DNA from: Thiosocius sp963808165
Lineage (GTDB): Bacteria > Pseudomonadota > Gammaproteobacteria > Chromatiales > Chromatiaceae
Direction: 5' to 3'
Assembly: GCA_963808165.1 (NCBI GenBank)
Contig: CAWEET010000018.1
Span: 30,132 to 94,131 of the forward strand
DNA: 64,000 nt
The translations under genes and the position numbers were made by a program. Below the pieces are notes generated by a model, which saw only the letters and a list, made by a program, of their open reading frames with translations, was not told the DNA's origin and ran no database searches. This document shows positions 1 through 8,397 of the stretch, in pieces (position 1 is the first letter of the stretch; each line of letters opens with the position of its first letter).

Positions 1-386
1 ATCCTCATAGGCGACATCGCTGACCTCTCCTCTCGGGGTGGCGGATATCTTAGTGTACTGCCCATGTTCCATATGCGACGCTATGAGGTTCTGGTCGGCG
101 CCGATGAAAGCATTGCTGCTGTGATAAAGAGGAGGCTGCCACTCTCTCGTGTCAGCACGGCACTGCGATAAATGCAATTGACCGGCCTTTCAAGAACCAT
201 TAGGTCGACGTTGCGCAGGTGCGTTTCGCGAGGCCTCCGCACGATTCAAGGTTAGACGAGGCAACAATGTTTATACATCTTGCATACATTTCTTGTGGCG
301 ACAGGATTCTGGTTTTGGCGCTAAAATGTAAATGAACAGGGAGCCTGTTCGCTGTATTTCGATTGCTTCTTACAGGAGGTCTTGAA
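1..386. other. Left-edge intergenic region, possible partial ORF
   Basis: I recognise no gene here. On the minus strand a frame stays open from about position 177 to the window edge (it includes the stretch WQPPLYHSSNAFIGAD) but has no ATG, only a possible TTG, so it could be the start or a scrap of a gene lying to the left. The last bases hold the ribosome binding site of the next gene (aggaggt at 374-380). Confidence 0.3.
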
Positions 387-683
387 ATGGCAATTCAACG
401 CTTCAAAAAATTGGTGTTAGTGACACTGTTGGCGGTGTTCACCGGCATCGCCTTAGCCGCCGGTGGTGGCGGTGGTGGCGGTGGCGGCGGTGGCGGCGGT
501 GGTGGTGGCTCCGGCAGTGGTGCTGGCAGCAGCGGCGCTGCTGGGGCGGGTCCAGGTCCGGGTGCCGGTCCAGGTCCGGGTGCTGGCCCAGGTCCAGGCC
601 CAGGCCCAGGTACCGCGTCGCAGACCCAGGATCAGACCCAGGATCAGACCCAGGATCAGACCCAGGATCAGACCCACAAGTGA
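387..683 (+). CDS. Secreted Gly-rich / Pro-Gly repeat small protein
   Basis: A 98-residue exported low-complexity protein of unknown role. The start at 387 is chosen because a strong aggaggt lies seven bases upstream and because it begins a clear signal peptide (MAIQRFKK, a hydrophobic run, cleavage near ALA-AG). The mature part has three zones: about 17 consecutive glycines with Ser/Ala after them, a Pro-Gly zone (PGPGAGPGPG type), and a tail of tandem DQTQ units ending in HK. The repeats are also repeats in DNA, so the length probably varies by slippage. Such chains are expected to be disordered in the periplasm or on the surface. No neighbour suggests a function. The DNA is unusually biased (GGTGGC runs), so homology by composition alone would mean little. 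Confidence 0.7.
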   Translation: MAIQRFKKLVLVTLLAVFTGIALAAGGGGGGGGGGGGGGGGSGSGAGSSGAAGAGPGPGAGPGPGAGPGPGPGPGTASQTQDQTQDQTQDQTQDQTHK

Positions 684-1222
684 TGGTGATGCATTAGGTG
701 CTTAGCAGGACTATGACGTGCGGATACCCCTGCGGAAGTTGTCGCCAGGGCAGGCCACTGACTTCGCGGCCGTTTCAGGAGGAGCGTATCCGCACAAAGA
801 GACTGATAGCCCACAGCGTGAATAGGCCGAAACTCGCGGCATTCAAGTGTAGGCCAACCGTCTGCTTCATATGACGTTCAAACTGCGTGATGGTGGCAGA
901 TTGATTAGTGTGATCCCTGCAAGAGACATGCACCGTAAAGAGAGGACGTTCTATGGCAAAGCCGAGGTAACTACTCACCCCCTATGCCGAAGAAGAGTGC
1001 GGAAAAGACTTGACAGGATTTTTGGGGCGATAAATCAATTTGCTCGATCAGTGGTAGAGAGTACCGCTTAGGCGCCTTGGCGTTGGCGGGCGAACTTCCG
1101 TTCACCTAGCCGGTATTGCGCACTGGTCATGTGGCGGGCAACGTCCGCATCCGTCAGGAGTGGACCTTCCATTCGTACGTCGAGAAGGACGGATCGCGGC
1201 TGGAGGACTGAGAGCCATAACT
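684..1222. other. Gene-free stretch
   Basis: No convincing gene. Short frames on both strands have no recognisable domain. A plus-strand scrap near 1125-1210 (including NVRIRQEWTFHSYVEKD) ends with a stop at about 1210 and looks like the tail of a decayed gene, but I cannot name the family. Confidence 0.35.
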
Positions 1223-1672
1223 CTACGGCAGCTGGTAGCGCAGCACTTGCGAAAAGGTGCCGTCTTCGTTGTTGGTAGATTCCATCTCACCACTGATCCC
1301 TGTGTACGCACCTGTGCCACCGACTATTGCAATCGATGATGTTCCTTTGTCGAACTCTCGTCCGGCCACCTGGATGGTGCCGTTATCAAGCGTGAGCGTC
1401 CACTGGCACTGAAGACTATGTCCCACCAGCGTTCGGACGCACATCCCGCTATTGTTGCCGATTCTTTTGCTGTCGCTGTCGAGCAGGGGTTGATCAAAGA
1501 TGTACATATCACCAGGAGAATCACCCGAGGCACCGATATCAACAAACTCAGCTTTGTGGACTCTGGCATCGGCGATAGTGACCAGAGTGTTTGGGTTCAT
1601 CGGAGAACAACCCATGAGCAGCATATTAGAAAGAAGCAGGACGCCAATTGACAAAGCGGAATCTGCGTTCAC
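1223..1672 (-). CDS. Lipoprotein with allene-oxide-cyclase/dirigent-like barrel
   Basis: A 149-residue predicted lipoprotein. The N-terminus has a short hydrophobic segment ending in LMGC, a lipobox, so it should be lipidated and held in the periplasm or outer membrane. The rest resembles the small beta-barrel of dirigent / allene oxide cyclase-like proteins: beta-rich, with SGMCVRTLVG, a hydrophobic strand pair, and the signature loop IVGGTGAYTGISGEM near residues 112-126, ending in VLRYQLP. In bacteria this fold has no settled function; it is a scaffold or ligand-binding barrel. The annotated start is GTG; an ATG 54 bases downstream would shorten the signal sequence. It stands alone, with no operon partner. 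Confidence 0.65.
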   Translation of the reverse strand: MNADSALSIGVLLLSNMLLMGCSPMNPNTLVTIADARVHKAEFVDIGASGDSPGDMYIFDQPLLDSDSKRIGNNSGMCVRTLVGHSLQCQWTLTLDNGTIQVAGREFDKGTSSIAIVGGTGAYTGISGEMESTNNEDGTFSQVLRYQLP

Positions 1673-2109
1673 GAAAGTTCACCCATGAAATCGAGAGGCC
1701 GGAGAACAAATAATACGACACGTGTCAAAATTAAAATTTTGCGGCTCCCTTGCCCACCCGGCAACAGACGGCGTCCAGGCGTTATGGGGGAGCCTGCGGG
1801 GTGTTTCCTATGCACATCGCCCCGGCAAGAGCCAGGCCCGACAGGGCGGTACTATTCATCAGTGGCTCCAAAACAGCGGGACGCAGGGCGCTAAGTCCGT
1901 GCAATTGCAACAACGCCCCGGAAACTAAAGGAATCCCAGCGGCGCTATGAGTCAAGCGCCGCCGCAACGCTCAAAACTAGTCAAGGTTACGGTGGCGGTC
2001 AAGATTCGAACAGCGCCCGGCGAGCCCGCGGGAAAGCGCACCAAAGTTCCGCCTGGACTGGCCGGCATTGTTGTCTCAGTTTGGTTGGTCGCTGTCATAG
2101 CGAACAGGG
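1673..2109. other. Gene-free stretch left of the first repeat copy
   Basis: No recognised gene. A 61-codon minus-strand frame (1782-1967) has hydrophobic character and could be the tail of a membrane protein, but it has no identifiable family and I do not call it. Confidence 0.3.
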
Positions 2110-2490
2110 ACGTTAGGTCGGCTCAGCAGCTGACTCCTGCTGTTTGCGGTCATCCTCACGTGAGCCGAAACGACATCAACCCGGCTTGATTCGCGAATGT
2201 CTCCTGTGCGCATGTAGCTGCCCGTCGCCGAGTGCGGGGCGAACGGCAGTCCACTGGCCCGTTCCGGTGGTAGCCATCACGGAGGCGAACGGCCGCTTCG
2301 GAGAAAGCTGACGCTGGGATTGTGCGGCACACTAGAACATGGCCGACCCACTCGCCCCAGTCAGTTGGCGTCCGGTGACCGGCAGGTCTGTAACAGGAAA
2401 GGCCATTCCCCGACTGGGCAATCCCGCCGTCAGGACGGTTCATACTGCCGGTTCGGTTAAATGGCGCTTCCGGCCAGTAGGCGTCATGAT
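2110..2490 (+). repeat. Dispersed intergenic repeat, long copy
   Basis: The longest uninterrupted copy of the window's dispersed repeat. Recognisable blocks in order: gctgactcctgctgtttgcg, gcccgtcgccgagtgc, gagaaagctgacgctgg, ttgtgcggcacac, caggtctgtaacagg, ggcaatcccgccgtcagg and tgccggttcggttaaatgg. The same blocks, in the same order and orientation, recur at other sites listed separately. It lies just downstream of the substrate-binding protein gene and contains no plausible gene. Confidence 0.75.
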
Positions 2491-2543
2491 GTACGGGACA
2501 CGCAAGACCCCGCTGGAAACCAGCGGGGAAAGCGCATGGGCGG

Positions 2544-3512
2544 CTACCTGCTGGGATCGGGTATCGGCTTGATGGCCAGTTCGGCCTCGCTCGCCTTGCC
2601 GAACCCGTACTTCGCATAGATGCTCTGCGCATCGTCGGTGGCCAGGTAGGCGAGGAACGTGTCTGCGTTCGCCTGGTTGCGGCCGGGCTTGAGCTTGCCG
2701 ATCACATAGCCGACCTTCGACTCCTTGTTCAAAGGCGCGGGGATAGAAACGCCGTCGACCTTGCGGCCCGTGGCCTTCGCGTGCACGACCTCTGTCGTCC
2801 AGACGATGCCGACGTCCGCCTCTCCTTTCTCGATGCGGTCGGGCGTCTCGCGGTGGTGGCGCGACGTGAACCAGGTCTTGCCCGGGACAGCCCAGCAACT
2901 CTTGCATTGTTTTCCACCGGTGACCGTTTCATAGAGTCCCACATCTTTGAGCATCTCTGAGCCGTAAAACTTGAAAATACCTTCCGTGAGTGGGTTCGGG
3001 TGCGATTGAACGAGGTCATCTCTCCCGAGATCGTCTACCCTTTTGATGCCCTTCGGATTTCCTTCGGCAACCATCAACTCTAATTTGTTGTGCGTATAAA
3101 TCATGTGATCTTCCATCAATCCCTTGCCTTTGAGGTTGATCAGATGATTTATATTAACGCTTGCGAAGATATCGGGATTCTGTGCGATTTTCTGGCCGGC
3201 GATCTCGCCCTGCTTGAGGATCTGCCCCTTGAAAATCTGCCCCGGCGGTATTGTCTCGCAGAAGACGGTCTTGACCTGAGGATGCTTTGACTGGAAGTCC
3301 TGAATCAGTTCCTCCATGACCATGAACTGGTTGCCGGCCAGGTACATCACCAAGTCGGCGGTGTAAGAGTCGCCGATTTTTCCGTAGTCAATGCCGCCAT
3401 CCGCATGGAAGGTGCGGTGATCGTGACCTTCACCGACGTCGGTGGCCGCCGACACGGCCATCGGCGAAAGTAGAGCGACCGCCAGCGCGGCCCTAACGAA
3501 TGCGTTTAGCAT
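2544..3512 (-). CDS. Orphan periplasmic substrate-binding protein (ModA-like fold)
   Basis: A 322-residue type 2 periplasmic-binding-protein family member. It has a signal peptide (MLNAFVRAALAVALLSPMAVSA) and typical two-lobe sequence features: VMYLAGNQFMVMEEL, a FxSKHPQVKTVFCET segment, and VPGKTWFTSRHHRETPDRI followed by GEADVGIVWTTEV, which is arranged as in molybdate/tungstate-binding relatives. Ligand is unknown. The stretch GGKQCKSC adds a cysteine pair. The start is supported by an excellent ribosome site (aaaggaggaaaac before ATG). There is no permease or ATPase gene nearby, so it is either an orphan receptor, serves a transporter elsewhere, or has a non-transport role. Copies of the dispersed repeat lie on both sides in direct orientation, so the gene looks like a single-gene insert. 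Confidence 0.75.
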   Translation of the reverse strand: MLNAFVRAALAVALLSPMAVSAATDVGEGHDHRTFHADGGIDYGKIGDSYTADLVMYLAGNQFMVMEELIQDFQSKHPQVKTVFCETIPPGQIFKGQILKQGEIAGQKIAQNPDIFASVNINHLINLKGKGLMEDHMIYTHNKLELMVAEGNPKGIKRVDDLGRDDLVQSHPNPLTEGIFKFYGSEMLKDVGLYETVTGGKQCKSCWAVPGKTWFTSRHHRETPDRIEKGEADVGIVWTTEVVHAKATGRKVDGVSIPAPLNKESKVGYVIGKLKPGRNQANADTFLAYLATDDAQSIYAKYGFGKASEAELAIKPIPDPSR

Positions 3513-3639
3513 GTTTTCCTCCTTTTTCGATCTCTATCTTTCTCGCTGTTCTCGGCCTCCGGGCGGACGCAACCGCGTCATCGGCCCGTTCAGCAAGGCT
3601 ACGCTTGCGAGACTGGGCAATCCAGTGCCTGCTTGATCA

Positions 3640-3995
3640 GTTGAATCGGCAGTCGTCTTGTGCCGTTTGCGGTCATCCTCGCGTGAACTTCTCGGTCGTC
3701 GACCCGACCCGAATCACGAGTGCCTCCTGTGCGCAGCCGCAGCCGCAGCCGCAGCCGGTCGGCAGACAACTGCTGAGCGGCAGGCCATGGCCAGTTGGGT
3801 GCGGTAGCTCGTCGTGACCGGAAGGGCCGGCTCGAACAAAGCGTACCATCACGTTGTGCGGCGCAATAGATCGGAGTCGACCTGCTGTCGCCGGTCAGAG
3901 GGCGTCCGGTAATCGGCAGGTCAGTAACAGGAACGGTCATTCCCCAGCCAGGCAATCCCGCTGTCAGCGTGCCTGCCAATGCCCAGTGGGCCAAA
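3640..3995 (+). repeat. Dispersed intergenic repeat, second long copy
   Basis: Same block order as the copy at 2110-2490: tgccgtttgcggtcatcctc, an expanded gcagccgcagccgcagccg run (triplet-like repeats near 3735-3757), ttgtgcggcgcaatagatcg, caggtcagtaacaggaacgg, cattccccagccaggcaatc. With the other copy it brackets the substrate-binding protein gene as direct repeats. Confidence 0.75.
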
Positions 3996-4167
3996 TCGTG
4001 CGCCGAGCCAATATCGGTCTAAACGTCAGCACGGTCGAGGACTGTCAGCATCCTTTTCGGTGAGATGACGCGGGGGAGGGCTCTCGGCCTGAAATCGCCG
4101 TTGGGCTCACTGCTACGAAAGTCTGGTCGTGGGCTTGTCAGCCGCCTGACGCACCGCACAAACGAAG

Positions 4168-4190
4168 AGGCCACCCGTCGAGGTGGCCTT
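4168..4190 (-). terminator. Hairpin downstream of doxX copy 1
   Basis: Inverted repeat aggccacc / ggtggcctt with a gtcgag-type loop, lying about 40 bases past the doxX stop. Read on the minus strand it is followed by tcttcgt, a weak U-rich tail, so it could be a Rho-independent terminator. It is conserved in the second doxX copy. Confidence 0.6.
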
Positions 4191-4231
4191 GGTCGTTCTA
4201 GTTACTGGCGCTTCGGGCCAGCACCAGCTTT

Positions 4232-4645
4232 TTACGTAGTCCGATCCAGAACAGTCTTTTGCTGCCCCGCAACACCGCGATTAAAAAAAGCCATGGTTTC
4301 TGGAAGACGCAGCCACCCTACCGCCGCGCTGCCGGCCAGAATGGCACCCGCAACAAAAATCATACCGATTTCAGCGTGTGCCACGTGGACTGTAACCGCC
4401 CCAATCATGAACGACGCCAAGCCTAGACCGGCCGGACCTCGAAGAACCGGAATCAGCAGCCCGACGGCACCAGCTATTTCCAGGGCACCAGAAACCGGAA
4501 CAAACCAAGCCGGTATGCCCCAAGCTGTGAACTTATCGGCCCATTTCGCAGGGTCCATAAACTTGCCCGCGCCGAACATCACGAACACGACTGCCAAGAC
4601 TATGGCGCCCGCGACCAGCAGAATACCTTTGGTTTTTTCGTTCAT
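4232..4645 (-). CDS. DoxX-family membrane protein, copy 1
   Basis: A 137-residue integral membrane protein of the DoxX family. Four hydrophobic segments are visible: ILLVAGAIVLAVVFVMFGAGK, the region around WFVPVSGALEIAGAVGLLIP, GLGLASFMIGAVTVH, and GMIFVAGAILAGSAAV. The motifs FGAGKFMDPAKW and SGALEIAGAVGLL are typical of the family. DoxX proteins are small quinone- or thiosulfate-oxidation-related or stress-linked membrane proteins; the exact role here is unknown. The ribosome site gagaggtgacaa precedes the ATG. A near-identical paralogue lies at 29055-29498. The C-terminal few residues differ between copies (ends in VLDRTT here), consistent with mutation at the repeat boundary. Confidence 0.85.
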   Translation of the reverse strand: MNEKTKGILLVAGAIVLAVVFVMFGAGKFMDPAKWADKFTAWGIPAWFVPVSGALEIAGAVGLLIPVLRGPAGLGLASFMIGAVTVHVAHAEIGMIFVAGAILAGSAAVGWLRLPETMAFFNRGVAGQQKTVLDRTT

Positions 4646-4963
4646 TTGTCACCTCTCAAAGTAATTGACTTGGAGTCGGGGGGGCTTGGGATTGCCTGCG
4701 TTCGATCTCCTGATTCCTTCAAGAGACCCAAGGCCTTGGGTTTTTCTTTCAGCCAATCGAAATCAGGCGGCGCAGAACAGCTGTCTTGGCCTCGTTCGGA
4801 AGGAAAATCAGAGGCCCCGGGCGCTCAAGCGCGAAGCTACGATGGGTCTTAAAACACCTCACCGGTAGAATCGGACTACGCCGTTTGGTCGTTTCGGGGG
4901 AGGCAAGGTAGCAGCTCAGTAGCATAGCCGATGCCCCGTCAGCGAAGGCTATAGTCAATGTTG

Positions 4964-5109
4964 CTACCTGCCGCTCGCCCCTGCCCGAGTGCGAGCCGAT
5001 CTGATGCCCCGGCCAACGTGGCGCCTAGCTTCCGCAATGCGCATATTGCTGCCGGTCGGCAGGCGCCCAGCGACCGTCAGGTGATGGCCGGATAGAAACC
5101 CTAGACCAA
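4964..5109 (+). repeat. Dispersed repeat segment beside recombinase module 1
   Basis: Blocks cccgagtgcgagccgatctg, atgccccggcca and cttccgcaatgcgcatattg match the copy at 20640-20700, followed by gcaggcgcccagcgaccgtc and a catggccgg-like end. It continues directly into the recombinase module. It ends in a perfect 11-bp stem (tggccggatag 5085-5095 / ctatccggcca 5116-5126). Confidence 0.7.
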
Positions 5110-5892
5110 GGTCCGCTATCCGGCCAGGATGCCTATCAGACGTCGGTCTGCTCGGCGATCTCCAGTGCGTCATCGACCTCGATACCGAGATACCGAATCG
5201 TGCTCTCCAGCTTGGTGTGGCCGAGTAGTAGCTGGACGGCCCGAAGATTCTTGGTGCGCCGGTAGATCAATGTCGCTTTCGTTCGGCGCAGTGAATGCGT
5301 GCCGTAATCATGGTGGTCAAGCCCGATCAGCGACACCCAGGAATTTACGATCCGCGCGCACTGCCGGGTCGAGATAGGTCGAGATCGCTGTTGCCGGCTG
5401 GGGAACAGATAGTCACCCGCGCTCAGTCCCTTGGCGGCGATCCACGCCTGCACCGCCTCGCGTGTGTGTTCGGTCAACTCGAAGCGGACCGGCGAGTGAG
5501 TTCTGCGCTGCAGCACAGTGGCCCGTGACAGCACCCGCCCCGCATGGGCGACATCCGCCACCCGGAGTCGTACCAGATCGCACGAGCGCAGTTTGCTGTC
5601 GATGGCGAGATTAAACAGCGCAATGTCCCTGGTCCGGTTCAGGATCTGCAGGCGAATCCGGATCGCCCAGACCTCCTGCAGCTTGAGTGGCGGCTTCTGC
5701 CCGACCAATCTGCCCTTGTTCCAAGGCGCGGGGCGCATAGGCCCTGTGGTGGTTCCTTGCGGCGTATTCATGGCCTGTTTCCTCCGATGTGGGTGGAAAC
5801 AGAAGTGTGGTGCGGACGGCCTCAACATCCCGCAGGGGAGGCGGCCGCCGCCGAGTCTCGGCTCATTCAGGGAACGTGATCGATAGCGGACC
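5110..5892. mobile_element. Recombinase module 1 with outward inverted repeats
   Basis: A 783-bp unit holding one minus-strand tyrosine recombinase gene. Its ends are inverted: ggtccgctatc at 5110-5120 and gatagcggacc at 5882-5892. Dispersed-repeat sequence continues on both outer sides (to the right, gttgcggcgcaacaggccg up to about 5935), so the unit sits inside a repeat copy. An equivalent 780-bp unit lies at 15314-16093 with the same ends. Whether the ends are true recombination sites is inference. Confidence 0.6.
5136..5771 (-). CDS. Small tyrosine recombinase (solo integrase)
   Basis: A 211-residue tyrosine recombinase, shorter than XerC/D because the core-binding domain is minimal. The start (MNTPQGTT) is fixed by ggaggaaacaggcc upstream. 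Residues 12-35 include the family signature PWNKGRLVGQKPPLKLQEVW. The catalytic domain shows the first arginine in KLRSCDLVRLRV, the HSLRRTKATLIYRR box (H-x-x-R), LLLGHTKLES and the nucleophile tyrosine in STIRYLGIEVDDALEI. All catalytic residues appear present, so it should be active in DNA strand exchange. Relatives of this size occur as solitary multicopy genes in proteobacteria. A copy with a premature stop is at 15340-15975 and an N-terminal scrap is near 26861. Confidence 0.88.
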   Translation of the reverse strand: MNTPQGTTTGPMRPAPWNKGRLVGQKPPLKLQEVWAIRIRLQILNRTRDIALFNLAIDSKLRSCDLVRLRVADVAHAGRVLSRATVLQRRTHSPVRFELTEHTREAVQAWIAAKGLSAGDYLFPSRQQRSRPISTRQCARIVNSWVSLIGLDHHDYGTHSLRRTKATLIYRRTKNLRAVQLLLGHTKLESTIRYLGIEVDDALEIAEQTDV

Positions 5893-6100
5893 CTGGAATG
5901 TTGCGGCGCAACAGGCCGTGATCGGCCCAGTGAGACATCGGCTCTGCGAACAACGACGGCGGCCAGGCAATCCGTAGCGGACGTTTCGAGCGTCGTCTAC
6001 TTCATCATCGAGGCCGCGCGCAATGAAACGCTGATGTCGGATCGATGCGTCCGACGCGACGCTCAGGGTGTTTGCTGCTGGCGGCGGCGGAACTCATGGG

Positions 6101-7003
6101 TCATGCCCGCGGCAACCGCACAACAAGGCGATTGATCGGCATCGAAAAGCGCCCTAGGCCATCGCGTCCTTCACGCGCGAACAGAGATGCGATCTCGCGC
6201 AGCATCCGGGTGCGCGACGGCGGCGACAGCAAGAAGGCCGCATAAAAGAACCCCGCAGCCTCCTGCGCCAGCGCATACGGGGCACCGAGTTGCTTCACCA
6301 CCGCCGCTTCGATGCGTATGTCGGCGCCGGGGAAGCTGTTCGCTACCAACTCCGTAAGCGCTGCCGTCGTGCGCACGCGTTGATCACCCAGATCGACCTC
6401 GCCGTAGTCGGGATACTCACGCTGTACCCAGCCGTAGATTAGGTGGTGCAGTTCGTCGTAACCCGATGCCGTGGACAACTCGCCATCGACGATTGCGGCA
6501 AGCATGCCGTTGGGGCGTAGCACACGCCGGAGCTCGGCCATGACAGGCTCGATCGGGTCCATCAACGTCAAAGCCCAGTGGCAGATCACGACATCGATGC
6601 TGTGGTCGGCGATGAACCTCATCTCCTGCGCCATGCCGCAATGCAGCACCACGGCCGGGTCCGGCACACGCTTGCGCGCCAACGCCAACTCGTCGGCACT
6701 CATGTCGACACCGATCAGGGTGACACGCCCAGCGAAGCGCTCATGACACAGTGCAGTCAGCGCGCCGCTGCCGCAGGCCAAGTCCAGCAGGGTTCGATGT
6801 TTGGTGGGATCCACGACCTCGGCCAGCCATTCATAACTGTTGCGACCGCTTGCATCGCGACAGCGCGCGGCACAGGCCTCCGTGAAACCCGGGTGCTGCC
6901 GGTGTACCTCGAGCAGATGCTCGCGCAGCTCGGCACGGCTGGGCCGCTCACCCCGCCGAAGGCGCTTCGACCAAGGCGTATCGACATTGATGACTTGCCG
7001 CAT
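6101..7003 (-). CDS. Class I SAM-dependent methyltransferase (operon gene 5)
   Basis: A 300-residue methyltransferase with a class I Rossmann fold. SAM-binding motif I is LLDLACGSGALTAL, followed by the acidic residue at GVDMSADELALAR, motif IV-like DVVICHWALTLMD and LRRVLRPNGMLAAIVDGE, a type 11 arrangement. The C-terminal third (VQREYPDYGEVDLGD to FYAAFLLSPPSRT) is probably the acceptor-binding cap. The start at MRQVINVD is preferred; the open frame runs further up into the transporter gene but that extension lacks family character. Last gene of the minus-strand operon 11298-6101. Substrate unknown; probably a small amine, acid or thiol product of the upstream enzymes. Confidence 0.8.
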   Translation of the reverse strand: MRQVINVDTPWSKRLRRGERPSRAELREHLLEVHRQHPGFTEACAARCRDASGRNSYEWLAEVVDPTKHRTLLDLACGSGALTALCHERFAGRVTLIGVDMSADELALARKRVPDPAVVLHCGMAQEMRFIADHSIDVVICHWALTLMDPIEPVMAELRRVLRPNGMLAAIVDGELSTASGYDELHHLIYGWVQREYPDYGEVDLGDQRVRTTAALTELVANSFPGADIRIEAAVVKQLGAPYALAQEAAGFFYAAFLLSPPSRTRMLREIASLFAREGRDGLGRFSMPINRLVVRLPRA

Positions 7004-7044
7004 GGTGTGGAGTCCTTCCAAAAAAGTTACGAAGCCCGACGGGA

Positions 7045-8307
7045 TTAGGTCAGTCGCGGCGCTGGTGGCGCATGATCGCGCAGCAGGCTCGGCAGCAGCA
7101 GCGCAAGGCCCAACGCGCTGGCACAAACCAACAGCGACAGCAGCAGTGCCTGTCGATCCAAGCCGATACCCTGGTCGATGAGCCAACCCAAGGTGGCCGG
7201 CGCGAGTGCTGTTGCCAAGACCTGCAAGGCCACCGCTATGGCACGAATCGCGCCTAAGTGTGCCGTTCCATACAGCTCCGCCCAGACGGCCCCGAACAAG
7301 ATCGCAGCACCGCCCGCGGTTGCACCCATCAAGGCCATAAACCCGGCGGCCGTAACGATGGAATCACCGATGCTCAGCAACGCCAGCCCAGCCGCCAGCG
7401 GCAGCAGGTAGAAAGGCAGGAGTCGTATTGCGCCGTAACGATCGATGAGCCAACCGCAGAGGAGCGCGACTGCCGTTGCACTCGCGGCGTAAAGCGGATA
7501 GCAGGCTGCAAAGCCAGGCAGCGTCCAGGCCTTGATCTCGACCAGATGCACCTGATGAAAAAACACCCCGGTGATCACAAACGGGGCTGCCAAAAGTCCT
7601 GGCAGCAATCCGTAGAACCGGGCGTCGCGCAATACCTGCGCGCGTGTCCAAGAGCGTTCCTGGGGGTGTTGTGCCGACGGCCGCTGAGCTGGCGGCCTGA
7701 TCAAGCCGTGGCTGCGCATCCCACGCCCCATCCACAACACGACCGGCATCAAGATCAGGACAACGGCGATGCCTATGTCGACCCAGATCCAGCGCCACGT
7801 GAACTGTCCGAGCAGGAGGGCCATCAACATCGGAAAGACGGCTTCGCCAGCCGGATAGCCGAGGGAGACAAGACCCAGTGCCCGACCCCGCTCGCGGACA
7901 AACCACCGGCCCACAAAGGTCATCGCCAGATGACTCGACATGCCTTGCCCGAATAGGCGCAGACCGAACAGCCCGATACCTAGCCAAAGCACCGACTCGG
8001 CCCCCGCCAGCAAAAGCGCGGAGCCTGCCAGCGCCGCCAGGGTTAGGGCAGCGAGCATGGCTGGCTCGACCCGATCCGCTGTTTTTCCGAGCCACACCAG
8101 TGTCAGTGCGCTCGCCAGCGTGGCGAGCGTGTACAACCCGCCGAAAGCGCCGTGACTCAGGTCGAGATCCGCCCGCAGCGCACCGGCGAACAGCGCGATG
8201 AAGTAGGTTTGGCCGACGCTGGAGCTGAACGTCAGCAGCAGGCCGAAACCGAGCGCGTGTGTTGCCCTCGCTCGCCCTGCTGATTGACGAAATGGTTGGG
8301 GGAGCAT
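7045..8307 (-). CDS. Major facilitator superfamily transporter (operon gene 4)
   Basis: A 420-residue MFS protein with twelve hydrophobic segments, beginning LGFGLLLTFSSSVGQTYFIALF. The loop between helices 2 and 3 has the MFS-like WLGKTADRVEP, and the central cytoplasmic loop (RSHGLIRPPAQRPSAQHPQ) is hydrophilic as expected. Within a biosynthetic-looking operon it probably exports the product or imports a precursor. The start at 8307 (MLPQPFRQ) places helix 1 at the usual distance; a GTG at 8376 would add 23 residues. It lies about 90 bases after the second methyltransferase gene and 42 bases before the last methyltransferase gene. Confidence 0.82.
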   Translation of the reverse strand: MLPQPFRQSAGRARATHALGFGLLLTFSSSVGQTYFIALFAGALRADLDLSHGAFGGLYTLATLASALTLVWLGKTADRVEPAMLAALTLAALAGSALLLAGAESVLWLGIGLFGLRLFGQGMSSHLAMTFVGRWFVRERGRALGLVSLGYPAGEAVFPMLMALLLGQFTWRWIWVDIGIAVVLILMPVVLWMGRGMRSHGLIRPPAQRPSAQHPQERSWTRAQVLRDARFYGLLPGLLAAPFVITGVFFHQVHLVEIKAWTLPGFAACYPLYAASATAVALLCGWLIDRYGAIRLLPFYLLPLAAGLALLSIGDSIVTAAGFMALMGATAGGAAILFGAVWAELYGTAHLGAIRAIAVALQVLATALAPATLGWLIDQGIGLDRQALLLSLLVCASALGLALLLPSLLRDHAPPAPRLT

Positions 8308-8397
8308 CGGCACACAGCGAATCCTTAAGCGAACAAGACTGCAGGTACGCTTGGCAAGAAGGATGAACTGCTGCACCGGGACACTGCTGTCGTTTCA

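Larger units (their letters stand above)
4131..4963. repeat. Left arm of a large direct repeat carrying doxX
   Basis: About 830 bp that recur at 28985-29844 in the same orientation with high identity. The block includes the terminator, the doxX gene, its ribosome site and about 300 bp upstream (for example gatctcctgatt and ttgggtttttctttcagcc). The right end is approximate because small indels accumulate. Confidence 0.8.

Noticed and set aside
1782..1967. Small minus-strand hydrophobic frame as a membrane protein gene
   Set aside because: No start signal, no family, and it lies in a decayed stretch.
3735..3757. gcagcc tandem run as a CRISPR or coding repeat
   Set aside because: Short expansion inside a dispersed repeat, without spacers or an open reading frame of interest.
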